Of a stretch of DNA of 6,125 nucleotides, positions 5,904-6,125 are shown piece after piece (position 1 is the stretch's first letter; every line of letters begins with the position of its first letter). The stretch comes from Atribacterota bacterium (GTDB lineage: Bacteria > Atribacterota > Phoenicimicrobiia > Phoenicimicrobiales > Phoenicimicrobiaceae): positions 1 through 6,125 of the forward strand of contig JAUVOA010000097.1 of the NCBI GenBank assembly GCA_030599445.1, written 5' to 3'. The translations under genes were made by a program, and so were the position numbers. The notes under the pieces were generated by a model. That model had not been told where the DNA came from, ran no database searches, and was given only the letters and a program-made list of their open reading frames with translations.

Positions 5904-5941
5904 TGTTAGTGTAAACTTTAGTGGGGCAGTTAGATAAAAAG
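5904..5941. repeat. 38-bp spaced direct repeat, copy 2
   Basis: It has the same 17-base head (5904-5920) and the same GATAAAAAG tail (5933-5941) as the copy at 5784, with a G-rich core (GTGGGGCAG) where the first copy has ACAGGATAA. As in the first copy, it is followed by a T/C-rich tract and then heptamer-like sequence, so the two form a composite unit. Confidence 0.8.
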
Positions 5942-5990
5942 AAGAATACTACTTTTTCTATCTTCTATCTCCTTTCTTCTTTCCTAACTA

Positions 5991-6018
5991 TACGCTCCAC
6001 GCTGTACGCTCTACGCTA
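5991..6018. repeat. 7-bp tandem array, TACGCTC type
   Basis: Four in-phase heptamers are visible: TACGCTC, CACGCTG, TACGCTC and TACGCTA. The ACGCT core starts at 5992, 5999, 6006 and 6013. The period is the same as in the GATACGA array 240 bases upstream, but the unit differs. Confidence 0.75.
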
Positions 6019-6025
6019 TTCTTTG

Positions 6026-6041
6026 CTATATACTCGATACT
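6026..6041. repeat. 16-bp repeat CTATATAC-T-CGATACT, copy 2
   Basis: This is the second copy of the 16-mer at 5879-5894, 147 bp downstream (21 x 7). It follows the TACGCTC array and precedes a run of seven or more T. Confidence 0.65.
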
Positions 6042-6053
6042 TTTTTTATTTGT

Positions 6054-6082
6054 TTGCTTTATTTCTAAAGAACTTTTATAAT
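6054..6082 (+). promoter_or_regulatory. Candidate sigma-70-type promoter for the next gene
   Basis: A perfect TATAAT (-10) lies at 6077-6082. The box TTGCTT at 6054-6059 is a weak -35 match (TTG conserved), with an optimal 17-bp spacer. Transcription would start near 6089, leaving a leader of about 15 bases before the ATG at 6104. The AT-rich setting makes chance TATAAT boxes common, so the placement is the main support. Confidence 0.5.
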
Positions 6083-6103
6083 CATAAAAAAAAGAGAGAT
6101 GAT

Positions 6104-6125
6104 ATGGTCGGTAAAAATTATCGGA
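6104..6125 (+). CDS. Start of an unidentified gene, cut by the right edge
   Basis: An ATG at 6104 follows a purine-rich GAGAG site (6094-6098) at 5 bases and a well-placed promoter. Only seven codons are visible (MVGKNYR), too few to name a family. An alternative ATG at 6099 in another frame would read MIWSVKIIG but has no room for a ribosome site. It probably belongs to a transcription unit separate from the BMC operon. No function is proposed. Confidence 0.4.

Larger units (their letters stand above)
5651..6103. other. Repeat-rich intergenic region without a gene
   Basis: I find no supportable coding sequence on either strand in these roughly 450 bases. The stretch is AT-rich. Just after pduL there is a weak inverted repeat (AGAAATT 5666-5672 and AATTTCT 5690-5696, loop 17) and a small tandem 8-mer (ATTTTGCG/ATTTTGCT, 5701-5716). 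From 5746 onward, heptamer-type arrays, two copies of a 38-bp spaced repeat, a duplicated 16-mer and strand-biased T/C tracts (about 5829-5879 and 5951-5990) alternate. A promoter for the next gene sits near the right end. The layout marks the boundary between the BMC operon and a separate transcription unit. Confidence 0.8.

Noticed and set aside
5746..6041. CRISPR array
   Set aside because: The repeat units are 7 bp or a single 38-bp pair, not regular 24-37 bp repeats with unique spacers, and no cas gene is present.

Overview
The window holds most of a bacterial microcompartment (BMC) operon on the + strand, followed by a repeat-rich non-coding stretch and the apparent start of another gene. 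The genes, in order, are: the C-terminal two thirds of a PduS-like Fe-S flavoprotein (cut by the left edge), a PduT-like tandem-domain shell protein, a PduP/EutE-type CoA-acylating aldehyde dehydrogenase, two EutN/CcmL-type vertex proteins, an RpiB-family sugar-phosphate isomerase, deoxyribose-phosphate aldolase (DeoC) and the phosphotransacylase PduL. Gaps between genes are 2 to 46 bp, all genes run the same way, and I see no convincing internal terminator, so 1-5650 reads as one transcript that began to the left of the window.

DeoC plus RpiB combined with the usual aldehyde core (aldehyde dehydrogenase + PduL) is the signature of what comparative surveys call a sugar-phosphate-utilising (SPU) BMC. 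The implied chemistry is as follows. DeoC splits 2-deoxyribose-5-phosphate into glyceraldehyde-3-phosphate and acetaldehyde. The dehydrogenase turns acetaldehyde into acetyl-CoA with reduction of NAD+. PduL converts acetyl-CoA to acetyl-phosphate and frees CoA inside the shell. PduS, probably docked on the Cys-lined pore of PduT, could pass the electrons out and regenerate NAD+. All four soluble enzymes with a visible N-terminus carry a short amphipathic helix plus linker, the usual BMC encapsulation tag. What RpiB does is unclear, because deoxyribose-5-phosphate lacks the 2-hydroxyl needed for aldose-ketose isomerisation. A parallel ribose-5-phosphate branch, for example from nucleosides, is one possibility. 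No hexameric (BMC-H) shell protein is in the window, so it must be encoded elsewhere, probably upstream.

From 5651 to about 6103 there is no gene. The stretch contains two copies of a 38-bp spaced repeat exactly 120 bp apart, two arrays of degenerate 7-bp units (GATACGA type and TACGCTC type), a repeated 16-mer, and T/C-rich tracts. A TATAAT box and a purine-rich ribosome site then precede an ATG at 6104, probably the first codons of the next gene.

The DNA is AT-rich and has strong Shine-Dalgarno sites. Together with an SPU-type BMC, this suggests an anaerobic fermenting bacterium. An uncultured lineage such as Atribacterota (OP9/JS1), for which a DeoC-containing BMC has been described, is my best guess, but low-GC Firmicutes and other anaerobes cannot be excluded from this sequence alone.
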